Source: Combretum micranthum (lineage: Eukaryota; Streptophyta; Magnoliopsida; Myrtales; Combretaceae). From it: a stretch of DNA of 64,000 nt. This document shows positions 1 through 11,399 of the stretch, one piece after another (position 1 is the first letter of the stretch; each line of letters begins with the position of its first letter). The notes under the pieces were generated by a model. That model had not been told where the DNA came from, did not search any database, and worked only from the letters and a program-made list of their open reading frames with translations. The translations under genes were made by a program, and so were the position numbers. The stretch covers positions 62,001 to 126,000 of the forward strand of contig JAMXBD010000714.1 of the NCBI GenBank assembly GCA_024138025.1. The letters run 5' to 3'.

Positions 1-1437
1 GCCCCATGGAGTTCGTAACATACTTACCGAGGCAAAGCTTGATGAGCTTCAAAGGGCAGAAATGCAAGGTTTCCCTAAGGATTGGGAGATCATACTGCCT
101 TCTCATTTTGATTGAGTTTGCTTGCTAGGAGGGCGGAAATTCGTCTTATATGATTAGGCATTTAGTTTTGGCTTGAGGATGCCATTTTCTCCCTTTCAAA
201 AGGGGTTTTTTAGCCATCACCGACTTTCTCCCATAGCTTCTATCAAATACTTGGCATCTTCTAGTGGCCGTTGAGGCCCTGTGCCTACTTGCACATGAGA
301 CTTACTCTAGTTTTATTCTAGAGGTATTATCATTTCAAGAAATATGATGAAGGATTGTAGTATCTTATGAGGCTACGCAAGAGCTCGTTTATGCTTTTTG
401 ATGGCCTTACAAGCTCCAACAGCCAGCATCGGAAGAAAAGGTTCTGAATCGTTCGGGTCAAAGAGGGTTCCCAATACCAGTGCAATTTTTAGGTGAGGTG
501 GTGCAAACTTATTCATTCCATGGTGCCATTAAGGTTGGGGCATCATGTTGCTAACATCTAAAAGGCTATTGATGAGTTCATGGGATCACAAGGTGGGAGG
601 TCGTTGGATGCCAAGCTTATGATCAAGAATTTCTTGAGGGGGAGGCTTGTTGCTGATGAAGATATGACATGATTCTTCAAATGTGGACATAATCTCTCTG
701 TTTCCCCCATTACTTGCCGAGTTGAGCTCTGGAGGGAGGATGTTGTTGTTGTTTGGTCACGAATTCGTAGTTTCCAAGCGTTTGAGCTCAACTGGGTAGG
801 TGTTTGTTTTCTTTTTTTTTTTTCCCTAAATCCTTGTTGTCATTTTTGTTTCAGAGCCAGAGATGGAGGTAATGAACGTGAGAAATCTTTTTCTTAGTTC
901 GTCAAGAAAAAGAGAGAGAGAACTTCTGTTAAGAGGAAGGTACCTACAAAGAAGCAAGCGGTTGAGGTTGATGCACAGGTTGCAGAGGTCGGTGTATAGA
1001 TAATCGAGGTAGATAGACTAAACCAAGCAGGTATCGTTCCCAATGCTGGTCTAGATGCCTAACTTATGGATACTCCACCATGCATTCGGTCTCCCAATGT
1101 GCAAGGCAGGGCTCAACCTTCCTCAGTTGTGATCATAGCGAATATTTTATTATCTCCTAGGGCTGAGGCTATTGGGAGTAACACTAGTGTCCCAGGCGAC
1201 CAGACAAAGGTTAGAGTTCCTAGGGGTCAGCCAGGTAGAGGTGTTGCTGGTGATCCAATTGACTTAATTGGAGGCAGGGCCTTGAAGTGGAGTGACATGC
1301 CTGTTGTGGCCTTCTTTTGAGGAGGTTGCTTGTCTTGAGGACAAGAAGGGGTTGAGGACATTCCATGGCGAGGTCCCATCCATGGAATTGGCTATGGACT
1401 TTTCGGTGCGAAAGATGTATGACTGAGGTTTACTCAT

Positions 1438-1476
<39 letters not shown>

Positions 1477-2600
1477 GTTGTGGACAACCTCTAGGGTGTT
1501 CTTATCCTCCTATTGCTCGTTTTTAGGCTATAGTGACAACCACCGAAGCTTTTTAGGTTATTGAGGAGTAACCATATAGTAATAAGTTGTGTTCTTATGC
1601 TTGTTAATCTTTTGGTAGGCATTACTTGAGTTTGGTGCCTTTTGTTTAGAGCTCTGAGGAGGTTGGGAGGTTGAAGGTAAGTTTGGAGAAAGAATTTATT
1701 GAGGTGAAGAAGAGAAAGATGAGGCACAAATTGACCTATTACCACAATAGAGGGGAATGAAAGGCTGTAGAAGGAGATAAAGAGCAAGATCTTGAGTTAT
1801 CAGGCCGATGTAACCAATGCAAGAAAGCAACTATCATTGGTTAAGGTTGCCGCTATAGATTATGAAAATAAGTGGAAGGATGTGAAGCAAGAACGGGATT
1901 CCCTATCCCACCAATAGAATGATGCTGCTCTAGGACTTGAGAAGTGGATGAAGGAGATCGACATGGTCGTCTTAGAGCTCGATAAGTTGAAGAAGGAGGT
2001 TCAAGCATCCAATTTGGAGTGCGAAAATATGAAGGTAGGATTGTTCCAATTTATTGCTACGATGATGATTATTATTGTTTTTTTATTTTTTCTTGTTGTT
2101 GCAAGTCCGCATGGACGGCTTGGAGAGTGTCTATTCGTCAGCAAGCAACTAACAGGCATGTCCTGAAGGATCTCTTTAAGAGCAATCAATGGAAGGAGCT
2201 ATAGAGGAAGCTTGCTTCGGATACGGCTAAGCTGATAAGGAAGGAGCTGTTAGAGTGTTATCTAAACCTAGATCTTGGTTTCTTGGTTGTGCGCCTTAAT
2301 GAGGTCCCTGTTGATGTTGCTAGAGAAGAAGATAAGGAGGAGGTGGATAGAGATGGGGATGAGAGGAGCATTGCTAAGGTCGGGGATGGTGATAGGTTTG
2401 GAGGTGTTCTTATTGAGTAGGGTATAAGGGTATCACTCCAAGGGTAGCCTCAAAGGGCTAATTAGTAGGATCTTGAATAAGTCGTACCCGATAGTCACTT
2501 GGAACTAGTGGTGCTTCTAGCAAAGGTCAAGTGGAAGCTGCTACTATAGCTCATAAACCCATAACGAGTGAAGAGATCTTTGCTAACTGTTGGACGAATT
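1..2600 (+). pseudogene. decayed coiled-coil extra ORF with introns (Transposase_28-like?)
   Basis: Plus-strand sequence that still reads as fragments of one protein. Seen: a fragment at 1066-1320 rich in Pro, Gly and Val, and a heptad-rich Leu/Lys/Glu stretch at about 1800-2034 (for example LELDKLKKEVQASNLE), typical of a coiled coil. Candidate introns with GT-AG borders lie at 796-854 and 2035-2105; coding-like sequence resumes after the latter. Several in-frame stops show decay. N-terminal hydrophobic segments followed by coiled coil recall the 'putative gypsy type transposon' (Transposase_28) proteins, which occur as extra, often antisense, ORFs in Tat-lineage elements. Orientation opposite to gag-pol and position beyond integrase fit that. 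The family call is tentative; the coiled coil is firmer. Confidence 0.4.
1441..1476. repeat. (TA)10 followed by T16
   Basis: Ten TA dinucleotides (1441-1460) followed by a run of T to 1476. It lies in a presumed intron of the decayed extra ORF. Confidence 0.95.
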
Positions 2601-2654
2601 GAAATGTTTTACATTCATCATCAATCCCCCCTTCCCTCCCCCCCATTCAACACC

Positions 2655-2655
<1 letters not shown>

Positions 2656-2686
<31 letters not shown>
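2656..2686. repeat. 31-bp poly-C tract
   Basis: An uninterrupted run of about 31 C, flanked by C-rich and CT-rich sequence (2620-2700). Very unusual in this AT-rich window. Length may be affected by sequencing error in a homopolymer. Confidence 0.9.
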
Positions 2687-2688
<2 letters not shown>

Positions 2689-4495
2689 TCTCCCTTTTTT
2701 CAACAAGCTGTGTCGTTAACCCTTCAATAGTCTAAGTGTGTAATTTTTCTTTGAATGAACTTTTCTCATTGTTGTTCCTTCAATTTTTAGCTTTCCTTTT
2801 GTCCATTAATGCATGAGCTAAACTTTTCCTTTTATTGTCAAGAATCCTACTAAGTACCTTTAGCTTTATTATGTTTTCTAAAGGTTGTGCCAAAGCTCGA
2901 CAGGATTGATCTTTGATACTGCTAATCGCTTTATCCTTAATTCAGTTTTTTATTTATTGTACAATGGCTACATAAGTTAAACCAAACATGTCGATCTGAT
3001 ACTTAGGTAGTGGTAGGCTAGCTGTAGTTGATGACATCAATTTGTGGGTAGACCTTCACATGCCAAAGGACTTTCTTTTCCAAAGCTTGTGCATTTCCAA
3101 GTCCCGATCGAATGGTTGGATCGAGTTTTACTTGAGATTTTTCAAGATTTGGTGGCATTAAGTGTTGATTCTTGTGCTTACTTCCACTTATAAATTGCTC
3201 TATTAGCCAAAGTATTTATTCACATTTCAATTCCAACGTTTTCTTTCATACTTCTTCTTATGCGAGATCCTCTCTTCTATTCTCATATTTTCTATAGTTG
3301 ATTGGACCATGTAGTTACCTTTAGTCGATCTCTTTTGGCTTGAGAGGTTGAGCCCTTGGGGGCCACAAATTGTAGAAAGAAGTTTCTAGTACTCTATATG
3401 TAAACCCCGGGAATTTTCCACATTAGTACACGACCTTACTAGAGATTATATGAACTAGATAATAGATTTAGATTCTAATCGAAGTCTAATAATATATTAA
3501 TATTTAGAGTTTGGATAGATGAAGGATTTAAGAACCGAATAAAGAAATTCTTTAACCCTAGTTAATACCAAAAACAAGATTTCGTATCTTGAATAAATAA
3601 TTCAAGATATGATCCAAAATTTAGACCCGATACCTGATATACAAATAGGTTTAAATAGAAAATATGAATATAGAGATTACATGATTGTTTTTTATCCCGA
3701 TAATGATTCAAGATTAGAATAACGAGTAGTGATGAGTTTATATTTAGACTTGAACCCTAAATTCAAGATTCCTAGTTAAAATTAAAAGCTACTAATAGGA
3801 TTTCACGTTATGTATCAAAACTAAAGATATATATATAGTTTAACTTCTGTATCAAAAGCAATACTAAATAAATAAGTATTTACGCTTATAAATAGAAAAC
3901 GATGACCCAAAGATAAATCGAAAAGATTTTAAATACACAACGAAAATACAAACTGTCGAATAACTCAAAATCTGAACCCCAAACAAATAATCGGATCACT
4001 GTATTGTTCTAAACCGAGTTTTCTTAAGCTATTAAAGCCTGAAACAAAAATTGACCTAACGAGCTTAAGAAATCCTAATCGCGGGAGATAAAATTATACA
4101 AATAAATAACTACGTATATATATAACCTAAATTTGTATTATTTGATAATCTAAGAGTTTTGTATACTTCTATAAATATATTTTTGTACAAAAACTCTCAA
4201 ATATTAGTTAATTGATACCCGTATAACTTGTTAAATTAACTCAAAACTCAACTAAAATAATAAACTAATATATATATATGAATTACGGCTGATTTCGGTA
4301 GGAGAATTTCGGAGAGGAAGAGGAGCCGAAATTCCACAATAATTCACCTAAATTTGTCAAACAAAGCAACCCAAGGACCAATCACCAATTGACAACTCAA
4401 TATAGCATTAATTGGAGTGATAATAACAGCCAAATGGGATCAAACCGGAAGAAAATCAAAGGAGAAGCAGCCGCAAGTCCTCTTCTTTCTTCTTC

Positions 4496-4505
4496 TATAT
4501 ATATG
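4496..4505 (+). promoter_or_regulatory. candidate TATA box of the LTR promoter
   Basis: TATATATATG after a CT-rich stretch, about 1.1 kb into the solo LTR and on its sense strand. Position and context resemble the TATA boxes of the two minus-strand solo LTRs, but the AT-rich surroundings make chance occurrence likely. Confidence 0.3.
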
Positions 4506-5024
4506 AGTAATCAATGCTCATAATGGAGAACAAACCAAAAACTCATCAATTCCCACACTCTCCAGAATGAAATTACTCCTCCATAGCCACTGGAACGAGT
4601 TGAAAACAGAAAACCAACGGATCAAACCAATCAAATACGAATCAAAAGAAAAATAACCCGAAAACCCTTGAATTCGAGCTCAAAGGTAAGTTAAGGTAAC
4701 TCGAGTGATTTTCTTTCAAATCTAAGCTTTGTAACTGACTTCTAATAATCTTAGGAACGTAATAAACACAATCACAAGTTTTGGATTACATCAAACGAGC
4801 TTCAACGAGGTAATACTCCAAAACCCTAACTATATTTTGGTAAGAATCGAGATCTATATATATATAATATATATATGTTTTTAAACGTGTTCAAACGTGT
4901 TTTATGTCTTTATATATGATATATAAACACTTATAAATAGTTTGAGTATGTTTTTAACGTGTAAAATTCAAAGAACTTGAATTGAACCGAGGAGGAAGAT
5001 GATGAACAGTACCAACGCTGCCTC

Positions 5025-5310
5025 AAAACCGGCAGTGTAACCGCTTAATGCCAGCGGCTTACAAAGATAGGCTGGCGGCGTAGAGGCAGCCTACACTGAT
5101 CAGAGGCTACGTAAAATAATTTTTCACGTAAAAGTTGAATGAAAGCCGGCTTCCTAGAGATATACGCCGACGGCGTAGTACCGGCATACGTTGAAAGCCA
5201 ACAGCTTTCAAAGCCGGTGCACTCAATATGAAAATTTCTTCAAAAACAATTTTACACCGGCATCTGAGCTTAAAGGCCGACGGCTTTGACCCGGCGTACA
5301 GCCAAATTTC
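5025..5310. repeat. GC-rich CCGGC / GCCGACGGC motif cluster inside LTR
   Basis: Within the AT-rich LTR, about 285 bp hold many variants of CCGGC and GCCGACGGC(G/T)T spaced 20-60 bp apart, for example near 5028, 5065, 5147, 5165, 5182, 5213, 5258 and 5276. The stretch is much richer in CpG than its surroundings. It could be decayed tandem copies or a protein-binding region; no coding frame is convincing. Confidence 0.55.
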
Positions 5311-6899
5311 TTCAACGCGAGCTTTTTCTAACCTAAACAGAAACTATATATATATGTATATATAATATACTTACTAAGTGTATATATATATATATATGTT
5401 ATACAAGAATATATTAGATAGTTAATTTAATACAAATATTTAAGCCTATTTAGATTAATATCTAATAACTTTTAAAACCTTAGAACTAAGAAAAATATGT
5501 AGTGTTAATGAAAGTTATAAATAGTTAATTATTTGTTCTAAATAGATAAAATAGGTAAGAATGGAAATTGAAATAAATTAATTTCTTGAGTTTTGTGACT
5601 CCTAAAAAAAACAAAATAATTATGCGAGATAAAATAGGAGAAACACGACAACACTAAGTAATAATAATCACCAAAATATCAAGTTTAGGACACCAATCAC
5701 ATATAAGAATTTAGTTAATTTGTATTGATGAATACTTTGTTTTAAATAGGTGACTTTGACTCACTAGAAGATCTACCAGCTGATTACTACGACTGAATCG
5801 GTATGAGCAGGTGAGTAATTCAGTCATATTATACTGGTTGTTCTTGTAAGTAGCTGAATATGTAAAGTAAAGATAACCAAATAAGTGTTTGTTGAACGTA
5901 TGGTATGATCTGATTGTACGATTGTTAAAATATCCTTATAAAAGTGATAATGCAATGATTGATGTTGTGAAATAATATAATGATGATTGTGTGTAATGTA
6001 TGGTCACTTTGAAATTGATTAAGAATTATTGACTTAACAAAATAATATGAACATGCATTGCACAAATTGCATTATTGCATATATGGTTGTGACAGCCTGC
6101 TACGTATTAATATTTTGGATCTCTGTTTTCGCTTGGTTGTCCTAATGTGTTAGTTCTTCCAAGGTTCTCTTTGGTCTGGCGGTCCTATGAGGAACTAAAA
6201 GGCACCGAAGAACGTCGCCCGTAGAATCGTTTTGAAATGATTAATACTTAGGAAGTTTCTAAGGGGATTGCAGGAGATGATCTGTTCAATCAACTATATT
6301 CAAAGTGATAACCTTAAAACGAGAAATCGTTGATTCTCCTGTGTACTTAGTCTCTCCTGGGCAGGTGGGTCATTGAGTATTGGTTCTTTAACCCATTAAA
6401 AAGAGGGCGTAAATCTTTTTCCTGTTTGGATTCTAGATCATCCAAACTTGTATCTGTGCATATGGTTGAGTGCTTGCATTGCATATGATTGGCTAATAAC
6501 TTGTGTGATGTGTGATATGTCTGGTTATTCACTGAGCTGTGGTTTCGCTCATACTCCGACAGTCTTTTCAGGTTTACTTTACGACCTTAGTTAGTTACCT
6601 CCAGGAGTATGGTTCCGGTAAGGGCTTAGAAGCTGAAGGTCTACAGTTATAGTTTGGTTTAATGATTATGTACTAATAGAATAGATTATTTAGTTGTGCA
6701 CTTCAAAAGAACTATATGGTCTGTAATAGTTTTGTAATGTTTATTCACTAAGTTATTTCTTTCATATATTTGTTATTTCTTATCAAGCAACTAAAAAGAT
6801 CATGTTGTTTTAAAAACCTGTTATTCTTTGAAGGTAATCTAGTGATAGTATTCAAGTGTAACTTGTTTACTACTACTAGGGTGCCCTCGGGGCGTGACA

Positions 6900-7786
6900 C
6901 TATTATCTTTGTTTAAATGGGTTGGAGGCTCTACTATCCCTATTTACATAGGTTCATCACTAAGGTCAGCAAATGGGTTAGGCATGTTGCTTAAGTTTTG
7001 ATCCCCATTAGCACCTCAGCCACTTGATCCGAAGTTGTGTTTCTCTTCTATGGCCCCTATATCAAGGTCACCGAACTTATGTCCTTGCAGGCATGGCTGT
7101 GGTGACTTCGGTGATGTGTTCCAAGTGAGCAGGCACTTGTCTTCCTTCAATGATATAGGCTCTTAATGGGTTATTCAAGGCCAAGGTCTTTGTAGAGGAA
7201 ACATCCAACCCTTTCTCCTATTTCCTAGCTCCTTTCTTTGGGCCATTTTCATAGAAAGTAAGGGTAGCAAGGGATATAGGGGCTCATCCTCCTTCTTGAG
7301 CTCAATCTTTTGATGGCTTATCCAGGGTCAAGGTTATTATGGAGGAAGTGACGTCCCTTCTCTTATGCTCCAAGTTCTTTTCTTTGATCCTCTTCCATGG
7401 CAAATTGGATGGAAAAAGGCTAGGTACTTGGAGCAGGTGTATCTAGTTGCTTCTTATGTTAGGATTACTATGCGATTGGTGCATTGCCATCTTGTTGGCT
7501 TCAAGTCGTGGGATCATTCATGTTCACTCAGATTTGAAGATTAGGCTCCCTTTAGCTTGATGACTTAATGCTTTTCATCTTAAAGATTGGATACTCTTGT
7601 AGTTTCCTTAGGTTTGTAATATGTTGTTGTCAACTTTGGGTGGGTTGCTAGTCAAAACCATCCTGACCAAGAAGCCAATCAAAATTATTGTGATTGTTTA
7701 TCTCTAATTAATGGAGTTCATATTTCCTTTTTACATTTTAGGCTCTATTTTTTTATGAGTACTTCGAGTTTACTCTTACTCTACGT
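6900..7786. other. spacer of Tat element with imperfect direct repeat
   Basis: No coding sequence recognised. Two imperfect copies of a stretch of about 100 bp start near 7160 and 7315. Each begins with a TCTT..TGG.TTAT.CA.GG motif and continues through GAGGAA and CTCC..TTC.TTTCTTTG blocks. It joins the solo LTR's right flank to the 39-bp tandem repeat and probably belongs to the 3' untranslated part of the minus-strand element. Confidence 0.5.
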
Positions 7787-8004
7787 GGGTAGTCACCCTT
7801 ATGAGGGAGTTACCTGAGCTTACGAGGGGAGTAACCCTTAAGAGGGAATTATTTGAGCTCTTGAGGGGAGTTACCTTTAGGAGGGAGTTACTTAAGCTCT
7901 CAAGTGGAGTTACCCTTAAAAGGGAGCTATCCGAGTTTACGAAGGGATTTACCCAAACTCTTAAGGAGAGTTACCCTTAGGAGGAAGTTACCTAAGCTCA
8001 TCCA
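7787..8004. repeat. 39-bp tandem repeat, about 5.5 copies
   Basis: Copies start at 7787, 7826, 7865, 7904 and 7943, exactly 39 bp apart, then a shortened unit and a last copy from about 7966. Each carries GAGTTACCCTTA, GGGAGTTACCT and an AGCTC block. It lies just downstream of integrase on the element's sense (minus) strand. Tandem repeats in the hypervariable 3' UTR of Tat-lineage elements are known and can seed satellite DNA. Confidence 0.85.
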
Positions 8005-8184
8005 GCACATGAGGGTAGAGTTTATTAAACTCCTATGACCCTTGTTGGACTTGTGTTGTCTTTTGTTAAAAGGAGGATTTGGAGAGAGTATATTGACATA
8101 GAAATCTATTTCATTCATGATCTTTCATGACTTTACATGGTCATATTTTGAGCCTTACATGTATGTGGTGAAAGTAAGTCTCAT

Positions 8185-9360
8185 CTATTCGAAGAACTTT
8201 CTTAGGTTTTTAGCATTCCAAGTTCTAAGGATAAGCTTGTAGCCTAAGGTTTCAAGCTTGAATGCTCCATTCCTCAGGACTTCCTTTACTCCAACTGGCT
8301 CTTCCCAATTTGAAGTGAGCTTTCCAAGGGCTTCTTCTAACCCCATTACCTTTAACTTTCTGTAGATGAGGTCACCAGGGAGTAAAACCTTATGCTTGAC
8401 CTTTTTGTCATAGTCCCTAACTTCTATTTGTTGGTAAGCTGCCACTCTCTTGCTCTTTATGTCTCAAGTTTCTTCCATGGCATCTAGCTCAACCCTAAGG
8501 CCTATTTCATTGAGGAGCTCATCATAAGACTGGACTCGGATGTTTGGTAGCTTGAGCTCGATGGGTAACACCACTTAAGATCCGAAAGCTATTCGAAAGG
8601 GGGTCTCTTTTGTTAGGGCTCATCTAATAGTGCAGTATTCCCATAATATGTTGGGGAGCTCATCTACTTACTTGCCACTTTGGCATTCGACTCTATCTCT
8701 CAAGCTTTACATGATAGTTTTTTTTATCACCTCGACCTAGCCATTTGCTCGAAGGTGCAATTGAGGTATAGTGTGCCGTGATTTTGTACTTAACGTAAAA
8801 ATCCTTGATTGCTTTTGAGCTGAATTGTTTTCCATTATCCATTATGATGGAATGGGGGACTTCAAACCGTACTAAGATGTTGTAGAGGAAGTATTGAACG
8901 TCCTTGTCCGTGACCTTAACTACAAATTGGGCTTCTACTTACTTCATAAAATTGTCACACCCTACTATGATGATTTTTCTTTGTCCTATTGAATGAGGGA
9001 AAGGACTGAGAATGTCAAGTCTCCACATGGTGAACAGCTATGGGCTAGTGAGGCATAGTAGATTTATGCTTGATGTATGGTCAATGGGGGCAATTTTTTG
9101 ATACCGTTTACATCATTGTACGAATTCCTTAGTGTTAGTTTTCATTATAAGCTTGAAGTAACCAACTCGCACGAATCGAGTATGCAATGACTGAGCTTTA
9201 ACATGGTTATTGCATTCCCTAACATAGAGGTCTTCCAAACCTTGTTGTCTTTCTTCTAGGCACAAACAACAGAGTAGGGGAAAGGTCAAGCCCCTTTTAT
9301 ACAAGACTACATTGATCAGGGTGTAGTTGGTTGCTTTGTACATAAATTTTTTCACCTCTA
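8185..9360 (-). pseudogene. integrase of the Tat-lineage element (fragments)
   Basis: Read on the minus strand. 9113-9355 holds the region just upstream of the core. 8700-9000 retains the core with the first Asp region (VGCD, about 8960) and the second Asp in MDNGKQF (about 8840). 8185-8600 gives the C-terminal domain (residues like VAAYQQ, GDLIYRK, WEEPVGVKEVL, TWNAKNLRKFF). The integrase would insert element cDNA into the genome. Multiple stops and frameshifts separate the parts, so no active enzyme. The C-terminal end pattern is typical of Tat-lineage integrases. It sits directly next to the 39-bp repeat. Confidence 0.85.
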
Positions 9361-9599
9361 CTTAGTTTAGGGTTAAGGTACCATCTTTGATATATCTCTC
9401 TATTGGTGTCATCCAGCTAGATGGTGGGGTTATCTATTGTAGCTTAATTACTTCGTAGGTTTTGCTCATAGTGGATTTTTCTTTTTTTTTTGGAACTCCA
9501 TGAAGATTTTCCCTTTGATTTTACCTAGGTGGGGGACTATCATAGAGGCAAGCTTGGAAAGCTTATCAGCCTCTGAATTGTTGGCTCTAGGTATTTTGA

Positions 9600-9960
9600 T
9601 GATGTCCTAAGAGGGTAGCTCTTGAGTAAGAGATCAAACTGCCTCTAGGTATTTAGCTATCTCTTTGCTCTTTGCTACATATGTTCCATTGAATTGTTGT
9701 ACCACGAGTTGGGAGTCTAAGAAGATTTTGAGGTCCCCTAGATATGCACCAATGCTTGTTACAAGCTTTAATTTGGCTAGTAAGGCCTTGTACTCTGCCT
9801 CATTATTGCTTACAAGGAATCCAAATTTCAAGGCATAGTAGATTTTGACTCCTTATGGTCCTTCGAAGACTAAATTGGCCCTACTCCTACCTTGTGTGGA
9901 GGATCCATCTACATGGAGAGTCCATGCAGCTTTCTGTTAATCTTCGGGCTCGAGCATACT
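9600..9960 (-). pseudogene. RNase H domain (NNEAEY type) of the Tat element
   Basis: The minus-strand open stretch at 9634-9831 carries SNNEAEYKALLAKLKL and DSQLVVQQFNGTY, the hallmark of the extra RNase H of Tat-lineage polyproteins. The Glu of NEAEY and the Asp of DSQL, both acidic residues expected in the active site, are present. The enzyme would degrade the RNA of RNA-DNA hybrids during reverse transcription. It lies between RT and integrase, as expected. The surrounding frames are broken. Confidence 0.85.
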
Positions 9961-10439
9961 AGAGTACTCAGCCATAAAATCTACTTGCAGTTGTGTTTTG
10001 ATGGCATCTTGAGGCTGATATTGTACCTCATACGCATTGAGTTCTTTAGCATATTTCATCATTCTTCTAGATACGGTAAGCTTCTAGAGGACCATCCTCA
10101 ACAGTATGTCAATGAGAACGATGATTTGATGCACTTAGAAATACGAGATAAGCAGCGAGCTGACACTACTACTATTAAAGCAAACTTTTCCAACTTTGTG
10201 TATCTTTGTTCTGCTCTTTGGAGAATGTGGCTAATGTAGAATATAGGTCGGTGTTCGTTCCCTTCCGCCTGAGTTAGGATTGATGATAGAGTTCAGTTAC
10301 TCACTACGAGATATAGGTACAAAACCTCTACTAGGATTGGAGTTGATAACACTGGTGGTTCCATTAGGAAACATTTCACGTTGTCAAAGTCTTTCTTTGT
10401 TTTTTTAGTCTACTAGAACATATCAAGTTTCTTAAGGAT

Positions 10440-11110
10440 CTTAAAGAATTTCGAACACTTGTTGATGCTGCTGGGGAGGAACCTACTTAATGCGGTTACT
10501 CTACCAATGAGTTATTGGACTTCCTTAACCTAAGATTGAGGTTTCATTTCTAGGAGTGTTTTGATCTTGTCAGGGTTGGTTTTGACTCCTCTTTGTGACA
10601 CGACATAACCTAGGAATTTTCTTGAAGAGGTGCTGAAGGCGCTTTTCTATATTTTGAGTTTCAAATCATAGAAGTGAAAGCAATCAAAAGTTTCTTGGAA
10701 TTCACATTGGTGGTCTATTGCTTGTTTACTTTTTACAATCATGTCATCGACATAAACCTCCATGTTTCTGCCAATCTAGGGTTTAAACACCTTGTCTTTG
10801 GAAGGTAGCCCCATTATTTTTTAGCCCAAACAACATTACTTTATAGCAGTACATGCTGAAAGATGTGACAAAAGAGGTGTGAACCTTATCAATGTTGTTC
10901 ATCTTGATTTGATTGTAGCTGAAGGAAGCATCCATGAAGTTTAACAGTTCGTGTCCCGAAGTGCTATTGACAAGTTGAACGATCTGAGGTACCAGGAAAC
11001 ATTCTTTTGGACATGCCCTATTCAGGTCGGTATAATCCACACACATCCGCCATTTCCCACTGGGCTTCTTAACCAACACCACATTGTCAAACTAAGTCGA
11101 GTATTTTTCC
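10440..11110 (-). pseudogene. reverse transcriptase of the Tat element
   Basis: The minus-strand open stretch 10783-11082 shows LVKKPSGKWRMCVDYTDLN, FMDASFSYNQIKM, and YKVMLFGLKNNGATFQR, the palm and fingers motifs of gypsy RT. A frameshift near 10780 breaks the frame, after which the catalytic YVDD box is preserved at 10743-10754 (minus strand). The thumb and the RT-linked RNase H continue to about 10440 with stops. Function in the family: synthesis of element cDNA. The enzyme here is inactive because of the breaks, although key catalytic residues survive. Confidence 0.9.
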
Positions 11111-11399
11111 TCCCTAATGAATCCAGTTTGAAAAAGTTTTTGGACTTCTTCTTCAATAGCAACCTGTCTTTCTAGGGTGAAGTGCTTAATCTTCTAGCGA
11201 AATGGCCTCTATGTTTTGCTAATGTTTAATTGATAAGTGATCAAGTTCGAGCTTATATCTCACACATCGGAGGTCGACCGAGTAAAGATGTCTTTATATG
11301 CCTATAGGAATGTCATCAAACTCTCCTTTAAGTTAAGGAAGATTGATGTCCCAACTTTTGATGTGCTCGAGATTATCCTCTAAGGTGACATCCTCGATT

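Larger units (their letters stand above)
3399..6899 (+). mobile_element. 3.5-kb solo LTR (gypsy-type), plus orientation
   Basis: Begins TGTAAACCCC and ends GGGGCGTGACA, so the ends form the usual TG...CA LTR termini with extended inverted similarity. Flanking 5-bp sequences are CTATA (3394-3398) and CTATT (6900-6904), an imperfect target duplication. No gag-pol coding sequence is inside, and there is only one copy, so this is best read as a solo LTR of about 3501 bp. The same kind of termini occur in the minus-strand LTRs at 22150-29664, but internal similarity is not obvious to me, so it may be a different subfamily. LTRs of this length are known in Tekay/Del chromoviruses and in some Tat elements; I cannot decide which. 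It is inserted in the remains of the Tat element. Confidence 0.75.

Noticed and set aside
10951..11175. Plus-strand 74-residue frame
   Set aside because: Antisense of the Tat-element RT and protease-RT linker, which has clear conserved motifs on the minus strand.
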